Origin: Lumbricus terrestris
Lineage: Eukaryota > Annelida > Clitellata > Crassiclitellata > Lumbricidae
Length of the DNA: 64,000 nucleotides
Assembly (NCBI GenBank): GCA_949752735.1
Contig: OX457052.1
Coordinates: 19,744,943-19,808,942 of the forward strand
Reading direction: 5' to 3'
The notes below the pieces were generated by a model that had not been told where the DNA came from, ran no database searches, and saw only the letters and a program-made list of their open reading frames with translations. Shown piece after piece: positions 55,001 through 63,311 of the stretch (positions are counted from its first letter, which is position 1; the number at the start of each line of letters is the position of its first letter). The position numbers and the translations under genes are program-made.

Positions 55001-57306
55001 CTAATCACAAAGATTTATATAGCGCCGTTTCAAGATCTCTACGCAGAGGTGCTCCTAAACCAGGCCAGGTCGAAAAGTCTTGAGAAGACAATAGAATCTT
55101 GAGACAGCAGAGTCATGTGGAATTTTCTTGATTTTCTTCAACACTTAGAAGAGGTGGAACACAATGTTCAAGAACAAAGCACCATGAAGCATCAATGAGT
55201 ACTGCTGCAGACAAAATGTACAGTGAGAAAATTAGCTTTTTCAGTTTCGCTTTGGTCAAGCAGGCAATTTCCATTAACGTCGACAAGAACTATAGAATAT
55301 ACATCATTGCATATGCAAACACCCATGGTCTCACACGCACTTGTCTGTATATCCCACGAGACACCGCTGAACAACAAGACATTCACCATGTTCAACTCCA
55401 TGGGGCGGTCAATTCCATATATTATATACGCACGGAGGGGTCACGGGATTTAGGCGATTTGCATACGGCGGGGGGCGTCTCAGCAAAATGTACCTAAGCA
55501 AAACAAATGTCTGATCATGACATCCCCCATTAGCCTATTTATAACTCTGCATTATCCTATAGGCTGATGTCATTTGATTACATTAAAATTACATTCTGTT
55601 CAGAAATAAACAGTACACGATAACAGTTAACAAATATTAAATAGCTAGCAAAAAATATTATGTATAATAGCCTAACGGTATGGTAAAATATGTGTTTCAT
55701 ACATGACTTTAACTAAATAGCCTCTTTAGCAACGGGTGGGGGAAGAAATGCTCATTTGTATGTACGCATTGGAGGGTGAAGAAAATGTGTACGTACCTAC
55801 AGGGGGAGGTAGGTCGAAAAAATATTTTTCTTTTACTTAATGTTTGAATGGTCCTTATACCATCAATGACAACAAAAACATATGCATTTCTATCAAAGAT
55901 TTCAACTGCATATTTTCTATATAATTACACATCCATGGTCTGCACATCAAAATGAATTAATATTATAAATTTCAGAAATGCAATAACATGAAATTGTGAC
56001 TAAAGGCATACTGCATTTGTGTTTTCTGTTCACAAATAATATGACACCTATTACTTGCAACTCAGCCACCTAAATCCCGATAGAAGGTAGAAGCTGGCTT
56101 ACATCGGTCAATCACAAACATGACTGTGGTAACAGTATCTGCTAATTCAAAACATTCATCTAAAGTAAAAAATCTGAGCAATAAATAAAGTAATTAGCAC
56201 AAATGAGAAACTAGATCAAATCCTGGACAGGTCATTTTAACTTTGCTTTTACCTGAAAAGCAAAAACTAATTCACGTGACAACATTTAAAAGCATTTACC
56301 ATTGACTCTGGGAACAGAATTGTCAAAGTAACGAGTAACTAAAAAATCATCACATGTGACTTAATTCTAACAAAACCACAATATTAGCATACACTACATA
56401 TACACACACACAAACATATAATTATATGTTGTATATATCGTTCGTTCTCTGCCATCAGGCAGGTTGGGAGTTGTGTATAATAGTTGTATATATACATGGT
56501 CCTATAAACAAAACAAATTTGTGTATAATCTTTGCTTAAAAAGGTACCAAAGTACCATGTACAGGGTTGACGGGGTCGTTTAAACTATGCAAATTGATTA
56601 CTCACTGATATTTTTATGAGGATGCCCAAAAACTTACGGTGAATCTTTTCAATACTCATGAATTCTCTGGATCAATTAAGTTCAAACCTAATTCCCGCAG
56701 AAGTTTATGTAGAAAAATTAAACAAGCCTTTAACAAAAGGCATTATTATTCATGCAGCTGTTTCGCAACAATAAAAAGCTATTAATGTTCCAAAATTTGA
56801 CATGTGGACATACCTCCAGTAATTTGTTCAAAACTACGTTTTGGAATGAACTTTCATGACAAGATTTGAAAGTCCGTATGAATAGAAACAAGTAAGCTTA
56901 CATGACGTCATGACATGCAATGACATTCCTTATTTTCTAGGTCAGAGTCACCAGGATGCACAATTATTAACACTAATAATAACACAATAATTTTTTCTTT
57001 AATGAAATGCTTGCAAACACATAGCGCTGTACATGTACAAGTTGTGCAGTCAATCTTAATTAACACCAAACTTAACTACAAACAGAACAGACAGCCTGCT
57101 ATACACGGCACTAATAGCAGCCTACAAAGCATGTCCGCAATATGGGGCGTGAACTCTGTACCTCTCGCTTCCATGCCAGCACGTTGTCCAATGCGCTACC
57201 GGGTCCCCCACATTGCACATACATAATTACACGTAACAGAATAGATTTTAGATCAAATTAAGGCCACACCTTTCTGCTGTTCGTGACTTTCTACGTCTGT
57301 TGACAT
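45722..57306 (-). CDS. TNRC6: GW182 / TNRC6 orthologue, 7 coding exons, complete
   Basis: Exons in transcript order: 57306-57270, 53943-52418, 51628-51575, 50442-50391, 49541-48561, 47762-47710, 46042-45722. Joined they are 3,024 nt: 1,007 codons and a stop, every junction in phase. GW182 proteins bind Argonaute through tryptophans and recruit the CCR4-NOT and PAN2-PAN3 deadenylases in miRNA silencing, acting in the cytoplasm and P-bodies. Seen here: a long Gly/Ser/Trp-rich N-terminal region with 24 Trp (residues 13-521), a UBA-like segment (522-565), a Gln/Met/Pro-rich middle domain (566-884), an RRM (about 889-975) and a short C-terminal tail ending SGWDGM. I see no canonical PAM2 motif. 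It is shorter than vertebrate TNRC6 (about 1,700-1,900 aa). Confidence 0.93.
46061..46268 (-). mobile_element. CR1/Jockey-like LINE 3' fragment
   Basis: (ATCA)n, then ATAAATTTATACAGCGTCCC and CACAGAGGCGCTCCAAACCC + AGGCCTGGTC; reading minus it gives the ORF2 end (a WNGLP-type segment) and 3' stem-loop. Lies in the last GW182 intron in the sense direction of the gene. Confidence 0.75.
46385..46560 (+). mobile_element. Diverged SINE copy
   Basis: AGTAGCCAATTCGGTTGAGT (A-box-like), CAGGTTCAAGCATC (B-box-like), GTAGGGTCCTTGACCAAACA, GGCACAATTGCTCAGCA: the SINE layout with many changes. The tail runs into (TTA)n at 46578. Confidence 0.5.
46561..47313. other. Intronic, nothing recognised
   Basis: Unique AT-rich GW182 intron sequence without ORFs of interest. 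Confidence 0.4.
47314..47385 (-). mobile_element. LINE 3'-end remnant
   Basis: (ATTC)n, AATTTATATAGCGCCTCTTC, then CTACTCAGAGGCGCTCT: the 3' stem-loop and tail of the CR1/Jockey-like family in minus orientation. Confidence 0.75.
47522..47597. repeat. Direct duplication of about 35 bp
   Basis: CTACAAGTTTGCAACTAGGA + CTTTAA occurs twice (47530 and 47570), 40 bp apart, preceded by AATTATA or CATTATT. A local tandem duplication in a GW182 intron. Confidence 0.8.
47710..47762 (-). CDS. TNRC6: GW182 exon 6 (start of RRM)
   Basis: Acceptor TTGCTTGTAG, donor ACG|GTTCGT. Encodes GQGGIPSSWLMLKNVSST, the first RRM strand; the same position in human TNRC6 reads SSSWLVLRNLTPQIDGS. The exon is only 53 nt and was found by phase and motif. 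Confidence 0.88.
47763..48560. other. Intronic, nothing recognised
   Basis: AT-rich GW182 intron with no repeat family seen. Confidence 0.4.
48561..49541 (-). CDS. TNRC6: GW182 exon 5 (Q/M/P-rich middle domain)
   Basis: Acceptor ATTTACAG, donor CCAG|GTTTGT. 326 codons: FVRQQKDNEPPKGRIIRGKS at the start, a Gln/Leu-rich helix MHQTLLQLQSLLQPLLQQRA followed by MTPMQKALQIEQLNVQISEV, then Pro/Gly/Ser-rich sequence with GSRPPPPPGLDKADM, and SWAPGEKLKTGFPG at the end. The Q-rich helix and the Trp just before the RRM fit the silencing-domain layout. Antisense ORFs across this exon are shadows. Confidence 0.92.
49598..49740. repeat. LINE-tail remnant and GAACACATCAT tandem repeat
   Basis: AATTTATATAGCGCCTCTCC (49608-49628) is a short LINE 3'-end remnant. 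It is followed by several GAACACATCAT/ATGAACATGAACACAT units to about 49715. Confidence 0.65.
49785..50103. mobile_element. Non-autonomous hAT-like element with perfect TIR and TSD
   Basis: Terminal inverted repeats CAGCGGCGCCCGCAGG and CCTGCGGGCGCCGCTG are perfect over 16 bp. Perfect 8-bp duplication TGATGTCA at 49777-49784 and 50104-50111. Inside: GTACGCAC/GTGCGTAC inverted motifs and a tandemly duplicated segment of about 70 bp with GTTGATGACT-A(n)-GTCATCAG. Lies in a GW182 intron; the match of the ends suggests fairly recent insertion. Confidence 0.93.
50391..50442 (-). CDS. TNRC6: GW182 exon 4
   Basis: Acceptor GTTTACAG, donor ATGG|GTGAGC. 52 nt encoding KEDAIYLQNNMGADKLM, completing the UBA-like segment with exon 3 and joining EFVRQQ of exon 5 in phase. 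Confidence 0.88.
50504..51260 (-). mobile_element. CR1/Jockey-like LINE, longest copy (ORF2 3' part)
   Basis: Starting at the 3' end: (ATCA)n, ATAAATTTATAAAGCGCCCC and CTACTCAGAGGCGCTCCC stem-loop. Reading minus, overlapping frames give VRDLGVILDQELSFSRHISS (the reverse transcriptase region after the catalytic core), then LNSLVRVLRSAARLVGG, DDLHWLPLQQHIAYRVS, and TATQRRAFSVLGPALWNGLP. This is the standard C-terminal order of Jockey/CR1-type ORF2. Frameshifts separate the blocks, so it is dead; 5'-truncated near 51260. It lies in a GW182 intron in sense orientation. Confidence 0.88.
51575..51628 (-). CDS. TNRC6: GW182 exon 3
   Basis: Acceptor TGTTGTAG, donor AAG|GTATGC. 18 codons, phase 0 on both sides: PLSNMQNPLQQLMDLGLK. 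With exon 4 it gives an LQQLMDLGLKKEDA...NNMGADKLM pattern like a UBA domain, which GW182 proteins carry after the N-terminal GW region. Confidence 0.88.
51629..52417. other. Intronic, nothing recognised
   Basis: A/C-rich on plus (T/G-rich in the sense of the gene), no repeat family seen. Confidence 0.4.
52418..53943 (-). CDS. TNRC6: GW182 exon 2 (N-terminal GW/Argonaute-binding region)
   Basis: Acceptor GTATTTTAG, donor CAACAG|GTATGT. 508 codons with 24 Trp by my count, in motifs such as GWGES, GWGKK, MWNGPPPPE, MWTGPPKEP, GWGDRG and TWGEPAA. These are Trp residues in Gly/Ser/Pro/Asn surroundings, the Argonaute-binding type. A poly-Gly tract of 11, encoded by a TCC-type microsatellite, lies at about 52690-52725. 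Residues ASLTELNVTFDSLSLGAETV are a non-repetitive island. The plus-strand ORF of 374 codons over this exon is a shadow. Confidence 0.95.
54541..54605 (+). mobile_element. SINE remnant
   Basis: TAGAGACCTTGAGTAAGTCC + TTCACTTATAATTGCACAGCGCTC matches the SINE body (GGGACCTTGAGCAAGTCCTT + CACTCGCAATTGCTCAGCGCTTC). The upstream 54310-54450 may be the diverged head. Confidence 0.5.
54993..55110 (-). mobile_element. CR1/Jockey-like LINE 3' fragment
   Basis: (ATCA)n, AGATTTATATAGCGCCGTTT, then CTACGCAGAGGTGCTCC, CCAGGCCAGGTCGAAAAGTC. Family 3' end in minus orientation, sense with GW182. Confidence 0.7.
55432..55495. mobile_element. Interspersed repeat of unknown class, copy 2
   Basis: GGAGGGGTCACGGGATTTAG + GCGATTTGCATACGG and GCGTCTCAGCAAAATGTAC match 26190-26255. 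The right boundary may lie near 55730-55830 (GGGTGGGGGAAGAAATGC), but no clear inverted ends were found. Confidence 0.5.
57270..57306 (-). CDS. TNRC6: GW182 first coding exon (start codon)
   Basis: ATG at 57306-57304, donor AAAG|GTGTGG. Encodes MSTDVESHEQQK and joins exon 2 in phase (G+AG = Glu) to read QQKELSSGQNES. An in-frame TAG lies a little over 40 nt upstream on the minus strand, supporting this ATG as the start. It is short, so the assignment rests on phase, the start context and the family's habit of a small first coding exon. Confidence 0.65.
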
Positions 57307-57489
57307 TGTGCTCGAATGCTTCAAAGAAACACACAACAGCTACATCATGCAAATTTATGCAAAAATATATTAAAAATAATAAAATTAGGAGATCAAATGA
57401 ACAACACACAAACAGCCATTTTCCAGGTTTCGTGGAGAAACCTGCACTAACAAAAGGTCTACAAGTTGATTACAAAGATGACACCATAA

Positions 57490-58835
57490 CGCAATTAAAG
57501 GTAATCATGCAGAGCAGTGCAGACTATGGTCCTGTCCATGTAGACAGTACGGCCGCTCAAGAAATCACTAAAATAGAGTCAGTTGTATCCCATGATGCAA
57601 TGCGCTCAGTAAGTAAATAATCAACACAAACAAATAAACATGATTTCTAAGTAGGTAAATAAGTATAATATTTATTACAGCAATAGAAGAAATTAAAACC
57701 CACAGAATAAATGGAAGATATAAGTGTTCAAATTAATAAGGAAATTGCCTGAAAAGACAACGAAATATACATAGACAATATGGTTGCCAATGACCTGAAC
57801 AAAACAGAGCACTGCGACCTATCACCCACGTCTCATGATGCAATGCACTGAGTAAGCAAGAAATCAGTGCGAGATCTAAGCAAAACGGTCATGCTAATAA
57901 TCACAAATTAGGGGAAAATATGTAGTAAATAGAAAGTTCGAAAGCAAAGAAACCTGAACTTTGTAAACTGATTAGGCGCCTTTGAAGTCAGAAGTTGATT
58001 TGCGTTTCGCACTTTGGTGCTGCTAATTTCGAACGGATCTAAACAAAAGCTTAGGCTAAGAAAGGGTGTTTCCGTCGACAGAATTTCGAACATCTAATCT
58101 TCATCTTTGTGTTTTTCTGGAATTTTTCCTATTGCTGTACTTCAACAAAATATCCAATTTTATTTACTTAGAGCTCGTGTTAATTTCATGTTAGTTACTT
58201 ACTTACTGAGCGCATTGCATCATGGACTAAAAGGTTGCAGCACTCTACTGTAGCGATTTCTTGGGGGACCATATTGTTTACATGGACAGGCACGCAGTCT
58301 TCGGGATTACCAAAAGTACTTAAAAGTGCCTAATTCGTTTTTTCGAAACGCAGTTTTCTTCACTTTCAAACTAACTATTTACTCATATTTACTGGAGCGC
58401 GGTGGTGTAGCGGGTATGTTCGTTGCCTTGCAGCCGGAGGGTTGCAGGTTCAAATCCACCTCAAGTCGCAGCATGGGACCTTGAACAAGTCCTTCACTCG
58501 CAATTGCTCAGCGCTTCGGCGTGAAACTTCGACGCAGTGTTCGCTCTGTAGTCGGGAGCGCCTCTGACTAGCGAGCTTGAAGGAGCGCCATAACAAGTAC
58601 TCAGCGCTCCGGCGTGAAACCTTGATGCAGTGTCCGCGCACAAACTGCATATTTTCCATCATTTATAATTATTAACTTAACCCTTTTACTTGGATCTAGT
58701 TGATTGCTTACTCACTAAACGCATTGCCCAATGAGATACTGCTGATAGGTCGTAGCGCTCTATTTTAGCGATTTCTTGGGCGGCCATACTGTGTACATGG
58801 AAGGACCGTAGTCTGCACGATTACCAACAAAAAGA
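57490..58835. repeat. Four-copy local repeat, two inverted and two direct
   Basis: Copies at about 57525-57620 and 57765-57865 read one way (CAAGAAATCACTAAAATAGAG; CATGATGCAATGCGCTCAGT + AAGTAA). Copies at about 58190-58325 and 58695-58835 read the other way (TTACTGAGCGCATTGCATCA; CTACTGTAGCGATTTCTTGG). They lie directly upstream of the GW182 start. All contain an NNCCATATTG/GGCCATACTG block and end near TTACTTACTTA. They could be a mobile element or duplicated promoter DNA. Confidence 0.7.
58393..58602 (+). mobile_element. tRNA-derived SINE, best preserved head
   Basis: GCGCGGTGGTGTAGCGGGTA (A box region), GTTGCAGGTTCAAATCCACC (B box), CTTCACTCGCAATTGCTCAG, GCGTGAAACTTCGACGCAGT, and the tail GGGAGCGCCTCTGACTAGCG + AGCTTGAAGGAGCGCCATAA shared with the LINE 3' end. 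Part of the body (CAGCGCTCCGGCGTGAAACC...GTGTCCGCGC) is repeated after the tail, to about 58640. Confidence 0.85.
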
Positions 58836-60143
58836 CATTAAGTAGCATAAACTTAATCTACTTCTAGTTGCATGCATCCATTGATTAAATATGACAGTTT
58901 ACATCTGTTTAAATAGCATAAGATGGCCAAGTAGGCAAGTCCACAGCAGTTTCTGTATTCCACACCGTACATTAGTCGTTCGTCGCCCTATAATGCATTG
59001 TAATCATAGAACATCATTTTAAGGAGACTACAATGTGGAGATTATTACGCACTTTAAAAACATAGACTGTCCGACGTATAAACGACCAAGATGTGTTTAT
59101 TCAACATGCGCAGTCAACTTATCAAACGCTTCACGCAGCTTTTTACGATCTAACCAACCACAGCCATAAAGGACTTCAGAAGAAAATGGAACACGTACTC
59201 GCCAAATCGCTTTGTTGACGCCTTCCAACCCCTAAACTTCGTCTAAACGCGTCAAATCTAAGAGTGTGTATTGCGCACAAAAAGAGAATGTCAGCAGAGA
59301 ACGATATTTTACGATTAAATCGGTTAGAATAACAAGGATGTGACTTTATCTTTCGTTGGCATAATCGACCTCTTTCGCCTGAATTCGCAGTCTACGCATT
59401 TCGTTCAACTACGGAGTATGTAGTTTCAAGAGTCCTTCACATGATGACGTTATGATTAAAGCGCGCAGCGATACGGAGGACCAGAGTTTTGCAGGATAGT
59501 TGCAGCTATTAAGCTGTTAAGAACGCATATTTTAATATAGATTTTATGTTAGTTCTTTTTATGAAACAACTCAAATAAAGCTTTTGGTTGAAACAAATAA
59601 TAAACGGAATAATGGTGACACAACTTTGAGAAGCAACTGCCAGATGGCCGAACTCAGCACGTTAGCGTCAAGTAATGATAAATCTTTGTTTGCAACTTAT
59701 CTGCCGCTACGTGACGCTAGTGTTTGCGCTGTAATCTGGTTCATCGCTATTGAAGCCCCTCTTCCATCATCAATAGATGCGCAACGTAGGCCTACTTGAA
59801 AACAACCTTGAAGGAATTTTTTACCAATTTATATAACATCTTATATAAAATTGCCAGTTCTTCTAAAACAATTGTCTCTGACTGAATTGACGGTGAGGAA
59901 ATGAAAATATATGTATGCCTCGATCGGTCTTCAGCCCAGACTTGATTGCCTAGTTTAGCCTTGAATTGCAATTGCAAACTTCGACCTTGGCATAAATATG
60001 TTGGGTCCAACTTTCATCCAATTCGGTGGCTTTACCGAGCAGGCCTAAGTTAGCCGCCTAACCGAAGTAAATGGCTGTCAGAAGAAAATCCCTGTTTAGA
60101 AAAATGTTACACCTAAACGCGGCATAGGCATATAGGCCCTAGT
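58836..60143. other. Upstream of GW182, no gene seen
   Basis: The GW182 promoter and 5' UTR probably lie between here and 57.3 kb, but I cannot identify a core promoter. No ORF has a recognisable family. Confidence 0.4.
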
Positions 60144-60201
60144 CAGAGGCGGATCCAGGATTTCTGGTTAGGGGGGGCGTAAATACTACCAATCCAATCC
60201 C

Positions 60202-60239
<38 letters not shown>

Positions 60240-61605
60240 TGAAATTAGATCACGCAAAACTATAATGATCCTTTTTATAGAAAATGTTATGAAACTTTAA
60301 AAAATATTTAGTTTCTCATATAAAACCACTGGTCTCCACTGAAGGTTAACAGTGAAACGATTATAAATCAGTTATCGGTTTTGATCATGCAACCCTTGAT
60401 CCAAAAAGAAAATAATTAAGTGTCACATGCCAGTGGATTAAGCAGTGTCATTCTCCTTGGATGCTTTCTAGCGTAGGCATTGATAATGTCATCAATGTCT
60501 AACTTGATGTCCTTGTGGACAAACAATAAAATGAGTGCATTAAATCTGTCCTCGTTCATTGTACTTCGGAAACACGACTTCACAAATCGCAGACTAGAAT
60601 TTGCTCGTTCAACACTGCAAGCCGTGACAGAAGTGAGCAGCAAAATGTGAATTATTGTGGTAGCCTAATACTTGGATACATAATACGACAGGAGCGGCTG
60701 TCAGCGAGGGTGTCCGACAGGGTGCTTGGTGTGCTGTCAGCGTTTCTCCACATCTGCTGCCAAAGCTTTAACTCTTGATGAAAAGAATACGGCGAAGGCA
60801 GGTCATCATGATCATAGTAATGAAGTATACCATCAGCAGTGAGTGCGTCGATGTTTGAAACATTAGATGGAATGAGACTTAGACCACGAATTGCTTGTTT
60901 TGCAAGATCTCCAAATCGTAGGCTAAACTGCTGAAGTAGACTGTCCAGAAATGGAAGATAAATGTTTCGTTTGAAATGTTCATCTGGCGTTGCAGCGGGT
61001 GTGTTGCTTCGGTGAATCTGTTTTGAGCATATTCTTGGTGCAGTAATTGGTCCAGCGCCAGCTGTCTCTGCCATTTTAGTAGCTTTCTGGAAAACATGCT
61101 CCCATTCGCTGTCATCCTGTCGGGCATTGTTTAGTGCTGCTCTACACTCGTCACCATTTCATATCCTTGGATCACGTCTAAAGATGAGCCTTGCAACTTT
61201 GCGCTAAGTCATTTGACGTACACGTAGCCAAAGAAATGGCGAACGATATGAACGCTTACGATAAATGCATGATCTGTAATGCTCTTCAAAAGTCCGTAAG
61301 CAGCAGTGCTCGTCTTACTGTCTCAATCTGCTTCAATGGATCCGATTGCGTCTAAGCAGGCAACAATCGGTTCGTACAGCTCCATGAAATTGGTCACGTG
61401 GGCAACGTCTGCTAGCAACTCAGGTAAGTAGGTATACGAGAGCTCCGATAAGAGAGCTCCATTCTGCCGGTCCAGCTACTTCAAACATCCTATTCCCAAA
61501 TTGCAATTATATTAGGCCTACCTTTAGGTCAGTTTAGCTTGAGAACATTTGCTGCAGGTTTAGGGGGGGCGTACGCCGGCTCCGTCCCCTCTAAATACGC
61601 GCCTG
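60144..61605 (-). mobile_element. hAT-superfamily transposon, deletion derivative
   Basis: Left end CAGAGGCGGATCCAGGATTT with a GGTTAGGGGGGGCGTA block; right end GGGGGGGCGTACGCC...CTAAATACGCGCCTG, so the GGGGGGGCGTA blocks face each other. A 5-bp direct repeat CTAGT flanks it (60139-60143, 61606-61610). It contains a decayed transposase on minus, listed separately. An (AT)n tract sits at 60204-60232. Confidence 0.75.
60416..61450 (-). pseudogene. Decayed hAT transposase (THAP0/ZMYM-like group)
   Basis: Reading minus: FIVSVHIVRHFFGYVYVK then KLQGSSLDVIQGYEMV, followed in another frame by RAALNNARQDDSEWEHVFQK and ATPDEHFKRNIYLPFLDSLL, then after a stop SVERANSSLRFVKSCFRSTM, the C-terminal hAT dimerisation domain (ERxNSxLxxxKxxxRSTM). 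The order matches domesticated relatives such as zinc finger MYM-type 1 and the 52-kDa PKR-inhibitor repressor. At least two frameshifts and one stop make it a pseudogene. Confidence 0.85.
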
Positions 61606-61610
61606 CTAGT

Positions 61611-62076
61611 CGTTCAGGAAAATAAAAATAGAAAAAAGGGTTCTCATAATCAAGCTAAAATATGTTTGCCTAATGATTGCGAAATCTTGCAAATTGCGCA
61701 ATGCTTATAAATTTATGAATTCAAATGTAAATGCAATCGTTTTCAAATAGGCCGCTTAGCTTTAAATGGCACTTCAGAAGTTTCGCCTATGATTAGGCCT
61801 AGGCCTACTCTGCCTATAGGCCTATGCCGTAGTAGGCCTATATAAGGGCCTAACGAATTCATGGGATTAAGCTATAAAATGATGTCTTTCATCACCTACC
61901 GTTTAAAATTTAAATGGTTGTCACACCAACTGAGATCCCCGAAATTATTAAGACTTCTTACAATAATATAGACCTAGGGCTTAAAAAAAGCTATTAATAA
62001 GAAATTTTATTTCGATAGGCGAGCACACCGATCGTGGCGCCACTGACGTGTGCTCTCGGCAAACGAATGTACGTAG

Positions 62077-62133
<57 letters not shown>

Positions 62134-62160
62134 TGTTTAAATAACAATGGGCCTATCATG
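61611..62160. other. No gene seen; long (AT)n
   Basis: (AT)n at 62078-62130. Around 61795-61850 are short TAGGCCTA repeats (CTAGGCCTACTCTGCCTATA then GGCCTATGCCGTAGTAGGCC). Confidence 0.6.
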
Positions 62161-62338
62161 CAGTGCTTAAAGTGTGGAAAAATAAGTGCATGGACGCCCC
62201 TTACCTTTCCAAAAGAAGTGCCTGAACGCCCCTTGCCTTTCTATGCTGTGCTTGCCAATAAGTGGCAGGACGGCGTTCAGATTTTAAAATAAGTGCATGG
62301 ACGCCGTCCATGACCGTCCAGCCACACTTTAAGCCCTG
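62161..62338. mobile_element. Non-autonomous hAT-like element, CAGTGCTTAAAGTGTGG family, copy 2
   Basis: Ends CAGTGCTTAAAGTGTGG and CCACACTTTAAGCCCTG. Interior GAAAAATAAGTGCATGGACG and GGCAGGACGGCGTTCAGATT match the copy at 25420-25565, with about 30 bp extra (a duplicated GTGCCTGAACGCCCCTTGCC unit). No clean 8-bp duplication was found, so the edges may have decayed. Confidence 0.8.
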
Positions 62339-62502
62339 GGGCCTGTAATAATTACGCATGCATGCCACTCTAAATAGACTTCTGATAATTAATTAGACTT
62401 GCGTAAATTTGTGTCGCATGTAATAAACTTATACAATGTAGAACATAAATCTCTCACATCTAGCCTAATGACTGAAGCGCGTGCTCTGAAGACGTTCTGT
62501 AG

Positions 62503-63311
62503 CAGTGATTCCCAACCTTTTTTGGCTTGTGGCACAATAAGAAAGAACAAAAATTTTCGCGACACACTTAATAATAATCACCAATTTTTAAAATCTATTT
62601 GTCTTTATTATTTAATAATATTTTAATTGTAATGTTCGTATTGTCTAATAATACTCGAGTGAGTCTAGTCAGTCAGCAGATCAAATTGAAACGAGGCTCC
62701 AGAGACGACAATCATACTCGCATTTCATCATCGATTCTAAGAAGTTTCTCCCTCTTTTAACACTTGGTTTCGGTTAAAGCTGAAAATTCAAATTCACAAA
62801 ACCACGAAGAAGCAAATGGCAGAAGAACTTTGACTGCTCTTGACTGATCGAAGGATATGATTTTTGAATGGAAAGCAAAACTCATCCAAACTCTTTTAGA
62901 AAAATGTTGACTGATAATTTTTTTTATAAAGCTGTTTCTATCCTCGATCGGTTTCAAGATTTGTTGTTTCGCCGATTACAAATGGGTCTGATTACCCAGG
63001 CAAAATTGTTGATTGCAAGCGCAGTGAAGTAATGTTGTACAGTTTGTACTGCTGGTTGTAGGTGTATCAATGTGTTTAGTATTTCAAGCGCAATTTTCTT
63101 CTTTAGCTGAGTTTCATTGACCGTTGGAAAACAATCAAGACTTCATTTGGAGATCTTAACCTGCTACTTTGTGATAGGCTAAGACCAACTGTCTTAAGTT
63201 TTGATGTTGCAGTGATGATGTTTTCGGATGTTCTGTAGATTTTCCCGCGGCACACCTGCAAAGGTCTCGCGGCACACTAGTGTGCCGCGGCACACAGGTT
63301 GGGAATCACTG
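62503..63311. mobile_element. Non-autonomous hAT-like element, CAGTGATTCCCAACCT ends
   Basis: Ends CAGTGATTCCCAACCT and AGGTTGGGAATCACTG are perfect inverted repeats of 16 bp, with further paired GCGGCACAC/GTGTGCCGCG motifs just inside the right end. CAGTGRTTCYCAACC is a well-known hAT (Charlie-type) terminus. Flanking 8-mers TTCTGTAG and GTCTTAAC do not match well. 809 bp, no transposase. Confidence 0.8.

Larger units (their letters stand above)
53944..57269. other. GW182 first intron; no further exon supported
   Basis: Contains a SINE remnant (54541-54605), a LINE 3' fragment (54993-55110), the repeat shared with 26155 (55432-55495) and (CA)n/(AT)n near 56398-56440. The exon joining 57270 to 53943 directly is phase-consistent, so I add no extra exon, though micro-exons of length divisible by 3 could be missed. 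Confidence 0.5.

Noticed and set aside
58393..58470. Functional tRNA gene suggested by A and B boxes
   Set aside because: The sequence lacks a complete cloverleaf and is followed by the SINE body and LINE-like tail, so it is a SINE head.
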